Shown piece after piece: positions 26,388-35,163 of a DNA stretch of 64,000 nucleotides (positions are counted from its first letter, which is position 1; each line of letters opens with the position of its first letter). The notes under the pieces were generated by a model. The model worked only from the letters and a program-made list of their open reading frames with translations, did no database searches and was not told the origin of the DNA. Made by a program: the position numbers and the translations under genes. The DNA is from Actibacterium mucosum KCTC 23349 (GTDB taxonomy: Bacteria; Pseudomonadota; Alphaproteobacteria; Rhodobacterales; Rhodobacteraceae). The DNA lies in NCBI RefSeq assembly GCF_000647975.1, contig NZ_JFKE01000006.1, positions 1 to 64,000 of the forward strand. The letters are read 5' to 3'.

Positions 26388-26494
26388 CACACACTCTCCG
26401 AAAATGCCATTTGCAGGCAAACTGGACGTGTGGATTTAACAAGCTATGAAAAAAGCTTACCAATAAACCTCGAGTTTTAACGAGCCCCGGTTCC

Positions 26495-26794
26495 CTAGAT
26501 TTCAACGGAGGACAGGACCTGCGCATAGGCTGCGCCATGCATATCCCGATCCTCGGTCGTTCCTTGAACAGCGGGTCGTGGCAGGCTGAATTTGACGACA
26601 TTCAGTTCGCTTATATCAAATCGCTTAATCTTGGATTCGTCGGTGGCAAAAGCTGCTGCCACCTGCGATGTCTTCAACCCGGTAGATACCCGCAGGAAGG
26701 CAGGCGGATTGCCGCAAAAAATATCAACGGTCAACCAGAACGGCCCGGCGTTCTTGGACCGGATCTTGGTCACAAGTTCAGTCAGATGGGTCAT
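26495..26794 (-). CDS. DUF4387 (AtuA-related) protein
   Basis: A 99-aa protein matching the DUF4387 family in length and in its LVTKIRSKNAGPFWLTVDIFC opening, with a later KFSLPRPAVQGTTEDRDMHGAAYA. It is nearly always encoded beside a DUF1446 protein and probably forms a complex or second subunit with it. Here its ATG overlaps the DUF1446 stop by 4 nt. It ends the transporter operon. The reaction is not established from sequence; a hydratase, isomerase or lyase acting on a carboxylic acid is only a guess. Confidence 0.85.
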   Translation of the reverse strand: MTHLTELVTKIRSKNAGPFWLTVDIFCGNPPAFLRVSTGLKTSQVAAAFATDESKIKRFDISELNVVKFSLPRPAVQGTTEDRDMHGAAYAQVLSSVEI

Positions 26795-28140
26795 GCGCCG
26801 ACCTCCTGTACCGACAAGCGGAACGCAGCCATTGGGTCATCCAGTGTCAGAACGTGATGCAGACAAAACTCGTACACCTCGCCGCGCGGCAACTCCGGGG
26901 GCGAGAACGGAAACGCAAAGGTCGGCATTTCTTCCTGTTCGCTGAGCGGGTGATGCAGAAGATACGGGTTCAGTTTCTTTGCCACCTCACGGCTCATCGC
27001 TTCGGTTTCGGCGGTGACAATGCCCAGAACGGCAACCTCAACCCCGGTTGCCGTCGCCGGTTCCAATGCGCCAAGTGTCCCATTGGCACCGAGAACGCGC
27101 AGAGAAATCGTAAATCCCTCCCCCACGCGGCCACGCGCCTTTGCCGTGCATTTGGCGATAATGTCGTCGCACCATTGTTTGATATGGGCCACGTATCGCG
27201 GGTCGCGGACCAAGGCCAGGGTTACGGTCTGAAACCCTATGCGCCGCGCGCCTTCCAGCTTTACCGTGTAAGCGCCTGACGGGACCCAGTTACTGCCTTC
27301 CACCCGCACGCGGTGATTGTCCAAGGCCACGTACTGCGCATTGGAAACGTCCAGGTAACCGCCGGGTTCATACAGGATGTAAGGGTCCGAATTCTCGTAA
27401 AGCATATGCGCCGACACCGTGTGTGGTGTAGCCCGGGCCGTGTCACCCATGGGCGTCATGGTGAACCCATTTTGGTCGAAATCGATAATGATTGCACCCG
27501 AATTCGGGTTGGTGGTCGCAAGCGCTCCACACTCGCCGATCTTCGCCCCATGCCAAGCCGCGCCCGCGTTACAACCTCGCGACAGCGGCAGGGCCGCGAT
27601 GATCGCGGTGTCAGTCGTGCGCCCGGCAATCACGATATCGGCGCCAGTGGCCAGTGCCGCCTGAATCTGCTCGGCCCCTGCAAGGGCCACGATATTGGTG
27701 CACGCGCCGATGGTCTCGGCGGTGACGTCGGGGGCCGCCGGCAGGGGAGCGATGCGCCCCTCCTGCCAGGCCTGCGCCATGTCGGCCGGGGCCTGCCCGG
27801 ATTTCAACACCGCAACCTTGGGCCGCGCGCCGGTCTCGGCCGCGATCTCAGCGGTGATTTCCAGCAGCCAGTCCACCGCCGCATCGGTCCCGCATGTGCC
27901 TGCGGTGCCGATCACCAGCGGTACGCCGGCCTGGGCCTGGGCGGCCATCAGCTCGGCCCATTCGGCCTTGGTGGAGCTGCGCGAGTATTTCGACGTGCCG
28001 GTGCCCAGGTAATGCGGGCCGCTGTCGGTGGACCCGCCGTCGATGGCAATGATATCGGGCCCGGCGGCGATGCCGCGCGCCAACGCCGCGCGGTCATAGC
28101 CCAGCCCCAGCGCGCCCGACGGGATCAGCACCCGCACCAT
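26791..28140 (-). CDS. DUF1446 (AtuA-family) protein
   Basis: A 449-aa cytoplasmic protein of the DUF1446/AtuA family. The N-terminal SGALGLGYDRAALARGI and IDGGSTDSGPHYLG are typical. The family is named from acyclic terpene utilisation in Pseudomonas, but members occur with many carboxylate pathways and the reaction is not settled. It starts at the stop of the TctA-type gene and overlaps DUF4387, so it belongs to the transporter operon. This suggests it acts on whatever carboxylate the tripartite transporter imports. Confidence 0.86.
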   Translation of the reverse strand: MVRVLIPSGALGLGYDRAALARGIAAGPDIIAIDGGSTDSGPHYLGTGTSKYSRSSTKAEWAELMAAQAQAGVPLVIGTAGTCGTDAAVDWLLEITAEIAAETGARPKVAVLKSGQAPADMAQAWQEGRIAPLPAAPDVTAETIGACTNIVALAGAEQIQAALATGADIVIAGRTTDTAIIAALPLSRGCNAGAAWHGAKIGECGALATTNPNSGAIIIDFDQNGFTMTPMGDTARATPHTVSAHMLYENSDPYILYEPGGYLDVSNAQYVALDNHRVRVEGSNWVPSGAYTVKLEGARRIGFQTVTLALVRDPRYVAHIKQWCDDIIAKCTAKARGRVGEGFTISLRVLGANGTLGALEPATATGVEVAVLGIVTAETEAMSREVAKKLNPYLLHHPLSEQEEMPTFAFPFSPPELPRGEVYEFCLHHVLTLDDPMAAFRLSVQEVGA

Positions 28141-29645
28141 CAGTCAGTGATCCGCTGCGGTTTGCGCAACACGTTGCGCAAAAACATCGGCGCCACAAAC
28201 CCGGCCACAGCCACCACCCACAAGGTGATCGAAATGCCCGAGCTGAACAGATACGTCCAGTCGCCACCCGAAAGCACCATGGCACGGCGCAGGCTGTCCT
28301 CCATATGCCCGCCCAGCAGGATACCCAGGATGATCGGCACCGTGGGCACGTCCAGCTTGCGCAGCACCCAGCCCAGCATGCCAAACGCCACCATCAGCAG
28401 CAGATCAAAATAGCTGCCCGACAGCGAATAGATGCCAACAAAGCTGACCATCGTGACGCCGGGCAGCAAGACCCAGGGCGGCACGCTGAGGATTTTGACG
28501 AAGATTTTCACCATCGGCACGTTCATCAGCAACAGCACAAAGTTCGCAATCAGCAGCGACGCGATCAGGCCCCACACAACCTCGGGCCGCTCGGTAAACA
28601 GCGTGGGCCCGGGGGTGATGTTCAGCGTCATCAACAGCGCCAGCAGCACCGCCGTGGTACCCGACCCCGGCACGCCCAGCGTCAGCATCGGCACCAGCGC
28701 ACCGCCCGCGGCCGAGTTGTTGCCCGCCTCGGGCGCGGCCACGCCGCGTGCCACACCGGTGCCAAACCCGGCCTTTTCACCGGCCACCGATTTTTCCGAC
28801 ATATAGGCCAGGAACGAGCCCAGCGAGGCCCCCGCCCCCGGCAGCACGCCCGCCACGAACCCGATCAGCGAGCCGCGCAACTGTGTCCACTTGGTATCCC
28901 AGATATCTTTCCACGGCACCCGGACCTTGCCCAGTTTCACCCCGATCGAGGTGTTCTTGCCGTGGCTTTCGATAAAGAAAAACACCTCGGCAATGGCAAA
29001 CAGGCCCACGATGGCGACCAGAAAGTCGATGCCGTCAAACAGGTGCAGATTGCCGAAAGTCAGGCGCGGCAGGCCGGAATTGTTATCCACCCCGATCATG
29101 GCAATGCCCAGCCCGATGCACGAGGCAATCGCCGCCTTCGCCTGGTTGTTCGACGCGATGCCGCCCAGCGTGGCAAAGGCCAGCAGGTACAGCGCGAAAT
29201 ACTCGGCCGGGCCAAATTGAAAGGCGATGCGCGCCAGCAATGGCGCCAGCAGCATCAACCCGATGGTCGACAGAAACGCCCCCGTAAACGACGCCACGCC
29301 CGAGATCACCAGAGCATCGCCCGCCCGCCCGGCCTTGGCCATCGGATAGCCGTCCAGCGTGGTCATCAGCGCCGGCTCGTCGCCCGGAATGTTCAACAGG
29401 ATCGAGCTGATGCGCCCGCCATACATCGCGCCGTAGTAAACGGCGGTCATCAGCACCAGCGCCGAGGTCGCATCCAGCCCCATCGAAAAAGTCAGCGGGA
29501 TCAGGATGGCCACCCCGTTGGACGGCCCCAACCCCGGCAATGCGCCGATGATCGTGCCGATGAAACAGCCAAAGATGGCCAGCATCAGGGTGAACGGGCT
29601 GAACGCGATGCCGAAGCCAATCGCGAGATTTGCAAACAGATCCAT
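28140..29645 (-). CDS. tctA: Tripartite tricarboxylate transporter large permease TctA
   Basis: A 501-aa membrane protein with about twelve hydrophobic segments and the duplicated family signatures GALPGLGPSNGVAILIPLTF near the N-terminus and GVLPGAGASLGSFLAYM in the second half. It forms the ion-coupled channel with TctB and receives substrate from TctC. The stop overlaps the DUF1446 start, and the ATG lies 9 nt after the TctB stop. Substrate class: di/tricarboxylates or other small organic acids; the actual one cannot be read from sequence. Confidence 0.93.
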   Translation of the reverse strand: MDLFANLAIGFGIAFSPFTLMLAIFGCFIGTIIGALPGLGPSNGVAILIPLTFSMGLDATSALVLMTAVYYGAMYGGRISSILLNIPGDEPALMTTLDGYPMAKAGRAGDALVISGVASFTGAFLSTIGLMLLAPLLARIAFQFGPAEYFALYLLAFATLGGIASNNQAKAAIASCIGLGIAMIGVDNNSGLPRLTFGNLHLFDGIDFLVAIVGLFAIAEVFFFIESHGKNTSIGVKLGKVRVPWKDIWDTKWTQLRGSLIGFVAGVLPGAGASLGSFLAYMSEKSVAGEKAGFGTGVARGVAAPEAGNNSAAGGALVPMLTLGVPGSGTTAVLLALLMTLNITPGPTLFTERPEVVWGLIASLLIANFVLLLMNVPMVKIFVKILSVPPWVLLPGVTMVSFVGIYSLSGSYFDLLLMVAFGMLGWVLRKLDVPTVPIILGILLGGHMEDSLRRAMVLSGGDWTYLFSSGISITLWVVAVAGFVAPMFLRNVLRKPQRITD

Positions 29646-29654
29646 GGATCCTCC

Positions 29655-30095
29655 TCAGCCGGTCAAGGCGGCTGGCAGCGCCACAAGCCCAAGGCCCAGC
29701 GCGAATTTGAAGATAACGAACAGACCCACCGACAGGCCCAAACCGGCCAGCGCCGCGTGAACCGGGCGCGGGCTGATCTGCCACGACAGGATCGCCGCGG
29801 TGATCGCCGTGGGAATCAGAAAGCCCAGCGGTTTCAGCGCATAGGCATAGCCCACCAGAACCACCACCGCGAAACACAGCGCGCCAAAGGTGCGCAAGGT
29901 GGGCCAGTCGGGGTTCTCGTCAGGTTTGATCGCCACGAAGATCCCGCAGATCGCGGCCACGGCCCCCACCAGATACGGAAACATCCGCGGCCCCACCGGA
30001 TCAGCCAGAAAGCTGGTCTGAATCTGCGTGGCGCTGGCGATATACGCCAACGCCACCAGGGTCACGACCGCGCCAAAGATGCGGTCCGCGGCCAT
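29655..30095 (-). CDS. tctB: Tripartite tricarboxylate transporter small permease TctB
   Basis: A 146-aa protein with four hydrophobic segments, starting MAADRIFGAVVTLVALAYIASA and carrying the family-typical GPRMFPYLVG loop. It is the small membrane subunit that pairs with TctA. Its start touches the TctC stop and its end is 9 nt before TctA, the normal C-B-A order. Confidence 0.9.
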   Translation of the reverse strand: MAADRIFGAVVTLVALAYIASATQIQTSFLADPVGPRMFPYLVGAVAAICGIFVAIKPDENPDWPTLRTFGALCFAVVVLVGYAYALKPLGFLIPTAITAAILSWQISPRPVHAALAGLGLSVGLFVIFKFALGLGLVALPAALTG

Positions 30096-31063
30096 TACTG
30101 GATCACCCCGATCTCTTTCGACAGGGTGCGGATCTCGGCCACAACCTCATCGACATAGGATTGGAAATCGCCGCCCACCTTGGTGAAGGGTGCCAGCCCG
30201 TTGGCGGCCATCGCCTCGGCCCAGTCATCGCTGTCGGCCACTTTCTGCAGACGGTCAGCCCACATGTTGAACGTGTCGTCGCTGACACCTTTGGGCACAT
30301 AGAGGCCGCGCCAGTTCACCGCGACCACGTCGATGCCCTGTTCCTTGGCGGTGGGAATGTCGTCAAAGCCGGGCACGCGCTCTTCGGTCAGCACCGCCAG
30401 GGCGCGCACATCGCCCGATTTCAAAAAGCCCACAATCTCGGACATGTCGCCCGACATGGCCTGCGTGAACCCGCCCACGGTCTGGGTGATCGCATCCGCG
30501 CCGCCATCGACACCGATGTATTTCACCGCGGTCACATCCGTGATGCCCGCCCGTTGCAGAACCATCAGCGGCTTCAGGTGGTCAAACCCGCCCACGGCCG
30601 AACCACCGGCAAAGGCCAGCTCGCCCGGTGCGGCCTTGATCGCGTCGACCAGATCGCCCAGCGACTGGTATTCGCTGTCAGCGGCCACAACGATCACGCC
30701 CGGATCGGCGCCGATGGCCCCCACGAACCGCACCTGGTCGGCGGTCATCCCGGCATAGGCATTCTGTGCCAGGCGGGTCGAGGTCGCCGACGAGGCCGCC
30801 ACGATCAGGTCGGCGTCATCGCCGCGTTCCGACACCACGTGGTTAAAGGCCAGACCGCCCCCGGCGCCTGCCATATTGGTGACCTGAACCGGCTTATCAA
30901 CCGCGCCGATATCGTACATGATCTTGCCGATCTGTCGGCAGGTGAAGTCCCAGCCGCCGCCGGGGTTGGCCGGTGCGATACACTCGGCCGCCGTTGCGGC
31001 GGTTGTGGCGCCAAGGCCCAATGCGGCACTGGTCACCAGCGCCTTGAAAAGACGTTGTGTCAT
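30095..31063 (-). CDS. tctC: Tripartite tricarboxylate transporter substrate-binding protein TctC
   Basis: A 322-aa periplasmic protein. The signal peptide MTQRLFKALVTSAALGLGAT is followed by cleavage near ATAA-E and the family motif APANPGGGWDFTCRQIG; later segments VTNMAGAGGGLAFNHV and FAGGSAVGGFDHL bind the carboxylate. ATG 31063 follows GGGAGGAATTC. It is the first gene of the operon tctCBA-DUF1446-DUF4387. Its promoter region faces the two-component genes and carries paired direct repeats (31122-31142) suited to an OmpR-type regulator. Confidence 0.92.
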   Translation of the reverse strand: MTQRLFKALVTSAALGLGATTAATAAECIAPANPGGGWDFTCRQIGKIMYDIGAVDKPVQVTNMAGAGGGLAFNHVVSERGDDADLIVAASSATSTRLAQNAYAGMTADQVRFVGAIGADPGVIVVAADSEYQSLGDLVDAIKAAPGELAFAGGSAVGGFDHLKPLMVLQRAGITDVTAVKYIGVDGGADAITQTVGGFTQAMSGDMSEIVGFLKSGDVRALAVLTEERVPGFDDIPTAKEQGIDVVAVNWRGLYVPKGVSDDTFNMWADRLQKVADSDDWAEAMAANGLAPFTKVGGDFQSYVDEVVAEIRTLSKEIGVIQ

Positions 31064-31121
31064 GAATTCCTCCCGTTTGACATGGCGGGTTTGCCCGCTC
31101 ATGCTTTCAGCAGAACGCCGA

Positions 31122-31142
31122 AACCTGACACCAACCTGTCAC
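31122..31142. promoter_or_regulatory. Direct repeats for an OmpR-type response regulator
   Basis: AACCTGACAC (31122-31131) and AACCTGTCAC (31133-31142) are 10-bp direct repeats with one difference, spaced 11 bp start to start, one helical turn. This is the usual layout for head-to-tail binding of an OmpR/PhoB-family regulator. The site lies between tctC and the response-regulator gene, about 60 nt before tctC and 20 nt before the regulator ATG. Confidence 0.6.
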
Positions 31143-31161
31143 GTCGCAAATTAGGGGGCGC

Positions 31162-31827
31162 ATGCGGTTCCTGCTGATCGAGGACAACCTGAAACTGGCC
31201 CACGCCGTGGTCGAGCGGTTGCAGCTGGATGGCCACGCGGTGGACCACGCCGAAACGCTGGACGCCGCCAACGCCTGCCTGGACGTGGCGGATTACGATT
31301 TGATTTTGCTGGATATTATGCTGCCCGACGGCGATGGCCGCGACTTTCTGGACCGTCAGCGCCGCGCCGCCCGCCGCACCCCGGTGATCGTGATCACGGC
31401 CCGGTCGGCGGTGTCTGACAGGGTGGGCCTGCTGGACCTTGGCGCCGATGATTTCATCACCAAACCCTTCGATTTTTCCGAGCTCGAGGCGCGCTGCCGC
31501 GCCGTTCTGCGCCGTCAGGGCGGGGCGGCCGACAACCGCAAAACCTATCAGGGCGCGACACTTGATTCGACCGCCGGCGCACTACTTTTTGGTGGGCGCA
31601 ACATCGCCTTACGCAACCGCGAGCTGCGCCTGTTGGAAATTTTCTTCGCCGCCCCGGGACAGGTTTTCTCGAAATCGCATCTGATGGACCGGCTGTTTTC
31701 CTTGTCGGATGAGGCCAGCGAAAACGCGATCGAAGTTTATGTCGGGCGCCTTCGCAAGCGGCTGGAAGGGTCCGGTGCGCGCATAGAGACAGTGCGCGGC
31801 CTTGGATATCGAATGGTGGCCGTGTGA
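31162..31827 (+). CDS. tctD: OmpR-family response regulator (TctD-like)
   Basis: A 221-aa regulator. The receiver domain has the acidic pocket E7-D8, phosphoacceptor D51 (LLDIMLPDGDG) and K101 (FITKPFDF); the winged-helix DNA-binding domain covers about 125-221, ending VRGLGYRMVAV. ATG is preceded by AGGGGG. It should be phosphorylated by the kinase encoded next and control the divergent carboxylate transporter operon. The TctD label rests on context and length. The stop overlaps the kinase start. Confidence 0.88.
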   Translation: MRFLLIEDNLKLAHAVVERLQLDGHAVDHAETLDAANACLDVADYDLILLDIMLPDGDGRDFLDRQRRAARRTPVIVITARSAVSDRVGLLDLGADDFITKPFDFSELEARCRAVLRRQGGAADNRKTYQGATLDSTAGALLFGGRNIALRNRELRLLEIFFAAPGQVFSKSHLMDRLFSLSDEASENAIEVYVGRLRKRLEGSGARIETVRGLGYRMVAV

Positions 31828-33194
31828 GGGTGCATCCGTCGATCCGGCGAAGACTTTTTCTGCAATTGTCAGTCGTGGCGGCGATCCTGTCGCTGGCCTT
31901 TTTCCTTGTCTTGCGCAGTGTGGCAGAACGCGCTGCGGAAGGCACACAGGATGACATTCTTGCCGCATCTGCGACCGCCATCGCCGACAGCCTGCGCAGT
32001 GAAAACGCCGCGGTCACGTTGGACCTGCCCTATTCCGCGCTGTCAATGCTGGGTACTGTTAGCGAAGACCGAGTGTTTTATCGCGTTGCGGTCGATGGCC
32101 GAACACTGACCGGTTACAACGACCTGCCCGACCCGCCGCGTCTTGGTCGGCCCGGCGAAGCCGCGTTTCACACCCACGATTATCGCGGGGAAGAGGTGCG
32201 CATGGTTGCCGTCACCCGCCGTGTCGGCAGCTTGAATAATACGGCGCAGGCGGTGATCACCGTGGCGCAGACCCGTCAGGGTCTGGCGGCCATTTCGCAA
32301 CGCATTACCGCGACGGCAACCGCTGTTGGAACCGGGTTTTTCCTGCTGGCTACTGCACTCAGCCTCTTTGCGGCGGGGTCTGCCCTTCGACCCATCGATC
32401 GGTTGACCGGCGCCGTCACGCGTCGTGGCCCAAAGGATCTGCGTCCCGTAACCGCCAAGGCTCCAACCGAACTGGTGCCTTTGGTGGACGCTTTGAACAG
32501 CTTCATGGCGCGCCTCCGCGCCTCATTGTTGCGGACCGAGGATTTTATCGCCGAGGCTGCCCACCGTGTGCGCACGCCACTGGCGACGGTGCGTGCACAG
32601 GCCGAAGTGACCCATCGTAAGCTGAACAAACCCGAGCATAAGCAGGCCATCCGCGAAATGATCCGCGCCATCGACGAAAGCTCGCGCTCGGCCGGGCAGA
32701 TGTTGGACCACGCGATGGTGACTTTTCGCACCGACAGCCTTGCGCGCGAAGATGTGGAGTTGAGACAGTTGGTTACCGAAACCTGCGACCGCCTTAGCCC
32801 CACTGCTGGTCTAAAGGACATCGCCCTGCAACGCGATTTGCCGCCTGACGACCTGCATATGAAAGCGGACAAGATTTTGCTTCAGGCCGCGTTGTTGAAC
32901 ATCCTGGACAACGCCATAAAATACTCGCCCGAGGACAGTGATATCACCGTGTCCCTGACCCGGGAAGACGCGCTGACCCTTTCCGTTGCGGACCAAGGGC
33001 GCGGTTTTGCAGACATGGATCTGGACCGCCTGATGAACCGCTACGAGCGTGGCGCAAATGTGCATGATGTTGTGGGCTCGGGCCTTGGGCTGACCATCGC
33101 GCAGGACGTTGCGCGCGCCCATGGCGGTACGTTGTCTATTGCCACGAACGACGGAGGGTCCGGCGCATGCGTCTCGCTTATCTTGCCGCTTTGA
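31824..33194 (+). CDS. tctE: Sensor histidine kinase (TctE-like)
   Basis: A 456-aa membrane kinase. It has an N-terminal helix (about 11-31), a periplasmic sensor of about 130 residues, a second helix (170-188), a HAMP-like linker, the H-box AAHRVRTPLATV with H247, N-box LNILDNAIKYS (N359, N363), G1 DQGRGFAD and G2 GSGLGLTIAQ. GTG 31824 overlaps the regulator stop. The periplasmic domain may read the substrate-binding protein encoded next. The 3' end overlaps that gene by 28 nt. Confidence 0.87.
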   Translation: MRVHPSIRRRLFLQLSVVAAILSLAFFLVLRSVAERAAEGTQDDILAASATAIADSLRSENAAVTLDLPYSALSMLGTVSEDRVFYRVAVDGRTLTGYNDLPDPPRLGRPGEAAFHTHDYRGEEVRMVAVTRRVGSLNNTAQAVITVAQTRQGLAAISQRITATATAVGTGFFLLATALSLFAAGSALRPIDRLTGAVTRRGPKDLRPVTAKAPTELVPLVDALNSFMARLRASLLRTEDFIAEAAHRVRTPLATVRAQAEVTHRKLNKPEHKQAIREMIRAIDESSRSAGQMLDHAMVTFRTDSLAREDVELRQLVTETCDRLSPTAGLKDIALQRDLPPDDLHMKADKILLQAALLNILDNAIKYSPEDSDITVSLTREDALTLSVADQGRGFADMDLDRLMNRYERGANVHDVVGSGLGLTIAQDVARAHGGTLSIATNDGGSGACVSLILPL

Positions 33195-34195
33195 TCACCT
33201 GGATGCCCTTGGCGGCACCAGCGTTCGAGGTTGAGGAACAGCTGCGGTATTCTGCGCCAGACGAAAGGTCGGTCTTGCGCGTAATATCCACCGCAGACCG
33301 CGCCGCGTTTGAACCAATTATCGAGGCGTTTCAAAGATCTAGCCCCAGCGTTACCGTTGAATATACCATAACTGGCACCACCGACCTGATGCAGGCCATC
33401 GGTACCGATGGCGCAGTGTTTGACCTGGCCATTTCGTCGGCAATGGACCTACAGACCAAGCTGGCCAATGACGGGTTTGCGCGCAGCTATGCGGGGGCAG
33501 ATTTGGACGGTCTGCCGGAGTGGGCCAGCTGGCGCGACCAGGTATTTGCCTTCACGCAGGAACCCGCGGTTCTGGTGATTTCCACGGCCGACTTCCCGCC
33601 CGGTTCAGCCCCGCAAACCCGCGATGACCTTATTGCCATCCTGCGCGCTGATCCCGAGCGGTTCCGCGGCCGCGTGGGTACCTACGACATCCGCCGGTCT
33701 GGGTTTGGGTACCTGATGGCGACCCAGGACAGCAGAAACAGTGGCGCGTTTTGGCGGTTGATGGAGGTCATGGGACGGCTGGAGACCAAGCTATATTGCT
33801 GCTCCGGCGCCATGATCCAGGATGTCGCCGAAGGCGAACTGGCCTTGGCCTACAACGTGCTTGGCAGCTATGCCCGCGCGCAAGCAGCACAGATTGATGG
33901 TTTCGAAATCGTCGAGTTCGATGATTTCGTCAACGTCATGCTGCGTACTGCCCTGATTCCGTCGACGGCTCAAAACGAAGTGGATGCGCGTCGTTTCATC
34001 GATTTCCTGATCGCATTCCGAAATCGGCCTGATCTTGTTGATGCCTCGGGACTGCCAGCGATATCTACAAACGCGCTGCAAACCAATTCAGCCCTGCGCC
34101 CGATACGTTTCGGGCCAGGGCTGCTGGTTTTTCTCGATCAGCTTCGACGAAGCAACTTTCTGCGCAACTGGGAGAGCTCCGTTGTGCAGAACTAG
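33167..34195 (+). CDS. Periplasmic solute-binding protein linked to the two-component system
   Basis: A 342-aa protein with a signal peptide (MRLAYLAALITWMPLAAPA) and the fold of iron/family-1 type binding proteins: VLRVISTADRAAFEPIIEAF at the first strand and ITGTTDLMQAIG near the ligand site. ATG 33167 has GGAGGG 8 nt upstream and overlaps the kinase gene by 28 nt. No permease or ATPase genes follow, so it is probably a sensory partner of the kinase (three-component signalling) rather than a transporter part. An adjacent cysteine pair (LYCCSGAM) is unusual. A terminator-like hairpin lies inside its 3' end. Confidence 0.8.
   Translation: MRLAYLAALITWMPLAAPAFEVEEQLRYSAPDERSVLRVISTADRAAFEPIIEAFQRSSPSVTVEYTITGTTDLMQAIGTDGAVFDLAISSAMDLQTKLANDGFARSYAGADLDGLPEWASWRDQVFAFTQEPAVLVISTADFPPGSAPQTRDDLIAILRADPERFRGRVGTYDIRRSGFGYLMATQDSRNSGAFWRLMEVMGRLETKLYCCSGAMIQDVAEGELALAYNVLGSYARAQAAQIDGFEIVEFDDFVNVMLRTALIPSTAQNEVDARRFIDFLIAFRNRPDLVDASGLPAISTNALQTNSALRPIRFGPGLLVFLDQLRRSNFLRNWESSVVQN
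34090..34132 (+). terminator. Terminator-like hairpin inside the 3' end of the binding-protein gene
   Basis: AGCCCTG (34090-34096) plus GCCCGA (34098-34103) pair with TCGGGC (34110-34115) plus CAGGGCT (34116-34122). This gives 13 bp with a one-base bulge and a 6-nt loop, followed by T5 at 34128-34132. It lies 63 nt before the stop codon at 34193-34195. The next gene is convergent with a 2-nt gap, so there is no room for a terminator outside the coding region. Confidence 0.55.
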
Positions 34196-34197
34196 GG

Positions 34198-35139
34198 TCA
34201 GTACCAGTGTTCCTTGTTCACAAGGTTGAACAATTCTTCGCCCGCCAGAAACCGGCGCAGGTTTTCGCAAAAGATATCAACCGACCGGAGCGGTGTTTCG
34301 ACGGCACTCGCACCACTGTGGGGTGTGATGATCGTGTTGGGCAGGTCCCAGAAAGGGCTGTCTTTGGGCAGCGGCTCGACACTATGTGCATCTAAACCTG
34401 CACCGGCGATCTTTTGGTTTTGCAAAGCGTCCAGCAACGCCGAATCCTCGGCAATCGCGCCGCGTGAGAAACAGACATAGAATGCGGTCGGCTTCATCGC
34501 TGCAAACGATGCATGATTGATCATGCCGCGGGTTTGGTCGTTGAGCGGCGCAGTGACAACGACATAGTCACACTCGGCCAGCATTTCGTTAAGTGCCTCG
34601 GGTGGATAGATTTTTTCGACATTCGGCACAGCTTTTTGCGTACGACGCGTGGCCAGAACGCGCATGTGAAACGCGGCGGCCTTGCCGGCCAGGTCCTGGC
34701 CGGAATGGCCCAAACCGATGATGCCCAACGTTTTGCCCTTCAGTTCGTGGAACTCGTAGGTGTCCCACTCCTTTGCGTCCTGCGCGCGCAGCCATCGGCG
34801 CATGTCACGGGCCAGCATCAGCATCAATAGGATTGCGTGTTCGGCCAAAGGCACGGCGCCATTCCCCTTAGAACAAGTCAGCGGCACCGGGCTGGCTTGC
34901 ATTTCAGGATACGCAAAACTGTTGGGTCCCGCCGACCACGAATGCACCCATTTCAGGTTCTTGGCCCGCACCAACGCTTCGGGCGAGATATGGCTTGCGA
35001 CAATGTCGGCATGTTCAATCTCGGCCTCAAGCTCGGCCCGGGTTTGGAACCAACGGACAGTCGCATCCCCCGCAACCTCTTGAAAACGTGGCATATGGCG
35101 TTCGAACGTTGGGTCAAAATAGTTAATGAAAATATTCAT
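34198..35139 (-). CDS. D-isomer-specific 2-hydroxyacid dehydrogenase
   Basis: A 313-aa enzyme. The Rossmann motif is GLGHSG (about 141-146), followed by VCFSRGAIAE with the catalytic arginine, and TPHSGAS with the catalytic histidine. It reduces a 2-keto acid or oxidises a D-2-hydroxyacid with NAD(P)(H). It is transcribed with the decarboxylating dehydrogenase gene 24 nt upstream, which fits oxidation of a dicarboxylic hydroxyacid such as malate or tartrate derivatives. Sequence is clearly different from the paralogue at 1099-2046. Its 3' end converges on the binding-protein gene. Confidence 0.83.
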   Translation of the reverse strand: MNIFINYFDPTFERHMPRFQEVAGDATVRWFQTRAELEAEIEHADIVASHISPEALVRAKNLKWVHSWSAGPNSFAYPEMQASPVPLTCSKGNGAVPLAEHAILLMLMLARDMRRWLRAQDAKEWDTYEFHELKGKTLGIIGLGHSGQDLAGKAAAFHMRVLATRRTQKAVPNVEKIYPPEALNEMLAECDYVVVTAPLNDQTRGMINHASFAAMKPTAFYVCFSRGAIAEDSALLDALQNQKIAGAGLDAHSVEPLPKDSPFWDLPNTIITPHSGASAVETPLRSVDIFCENLRRFLAGEELFNLVNKEHWY

Positions 35140-35163
35140 GAGGTTGCGCCTTTCAAAAGAAGA

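Noticed and set aside
26388-26494. A terminator between the DUF4387 and RTX genes
   Set aside because: Only 4-bp inverted repeats (CTCG/CGAG) with bulges are found and no T-run follows, so operon separation here is assumed from gene content, not from a terminator.
28305-30158. A 617-codon open frame on the plus strand opposite tctA and tctB
   Set aside because: It is antisense to well-defined TctA and TctB genes and has the Gln/Arg/His-rich composition of a shadow frame with no ribosome site.
33167-34195. The binding protein as part of an ABC iron transporter
   Set aside because: No permease or ATPase gene lies next to it, and it overlaps a sensor kinase gene; sensing is likelier.
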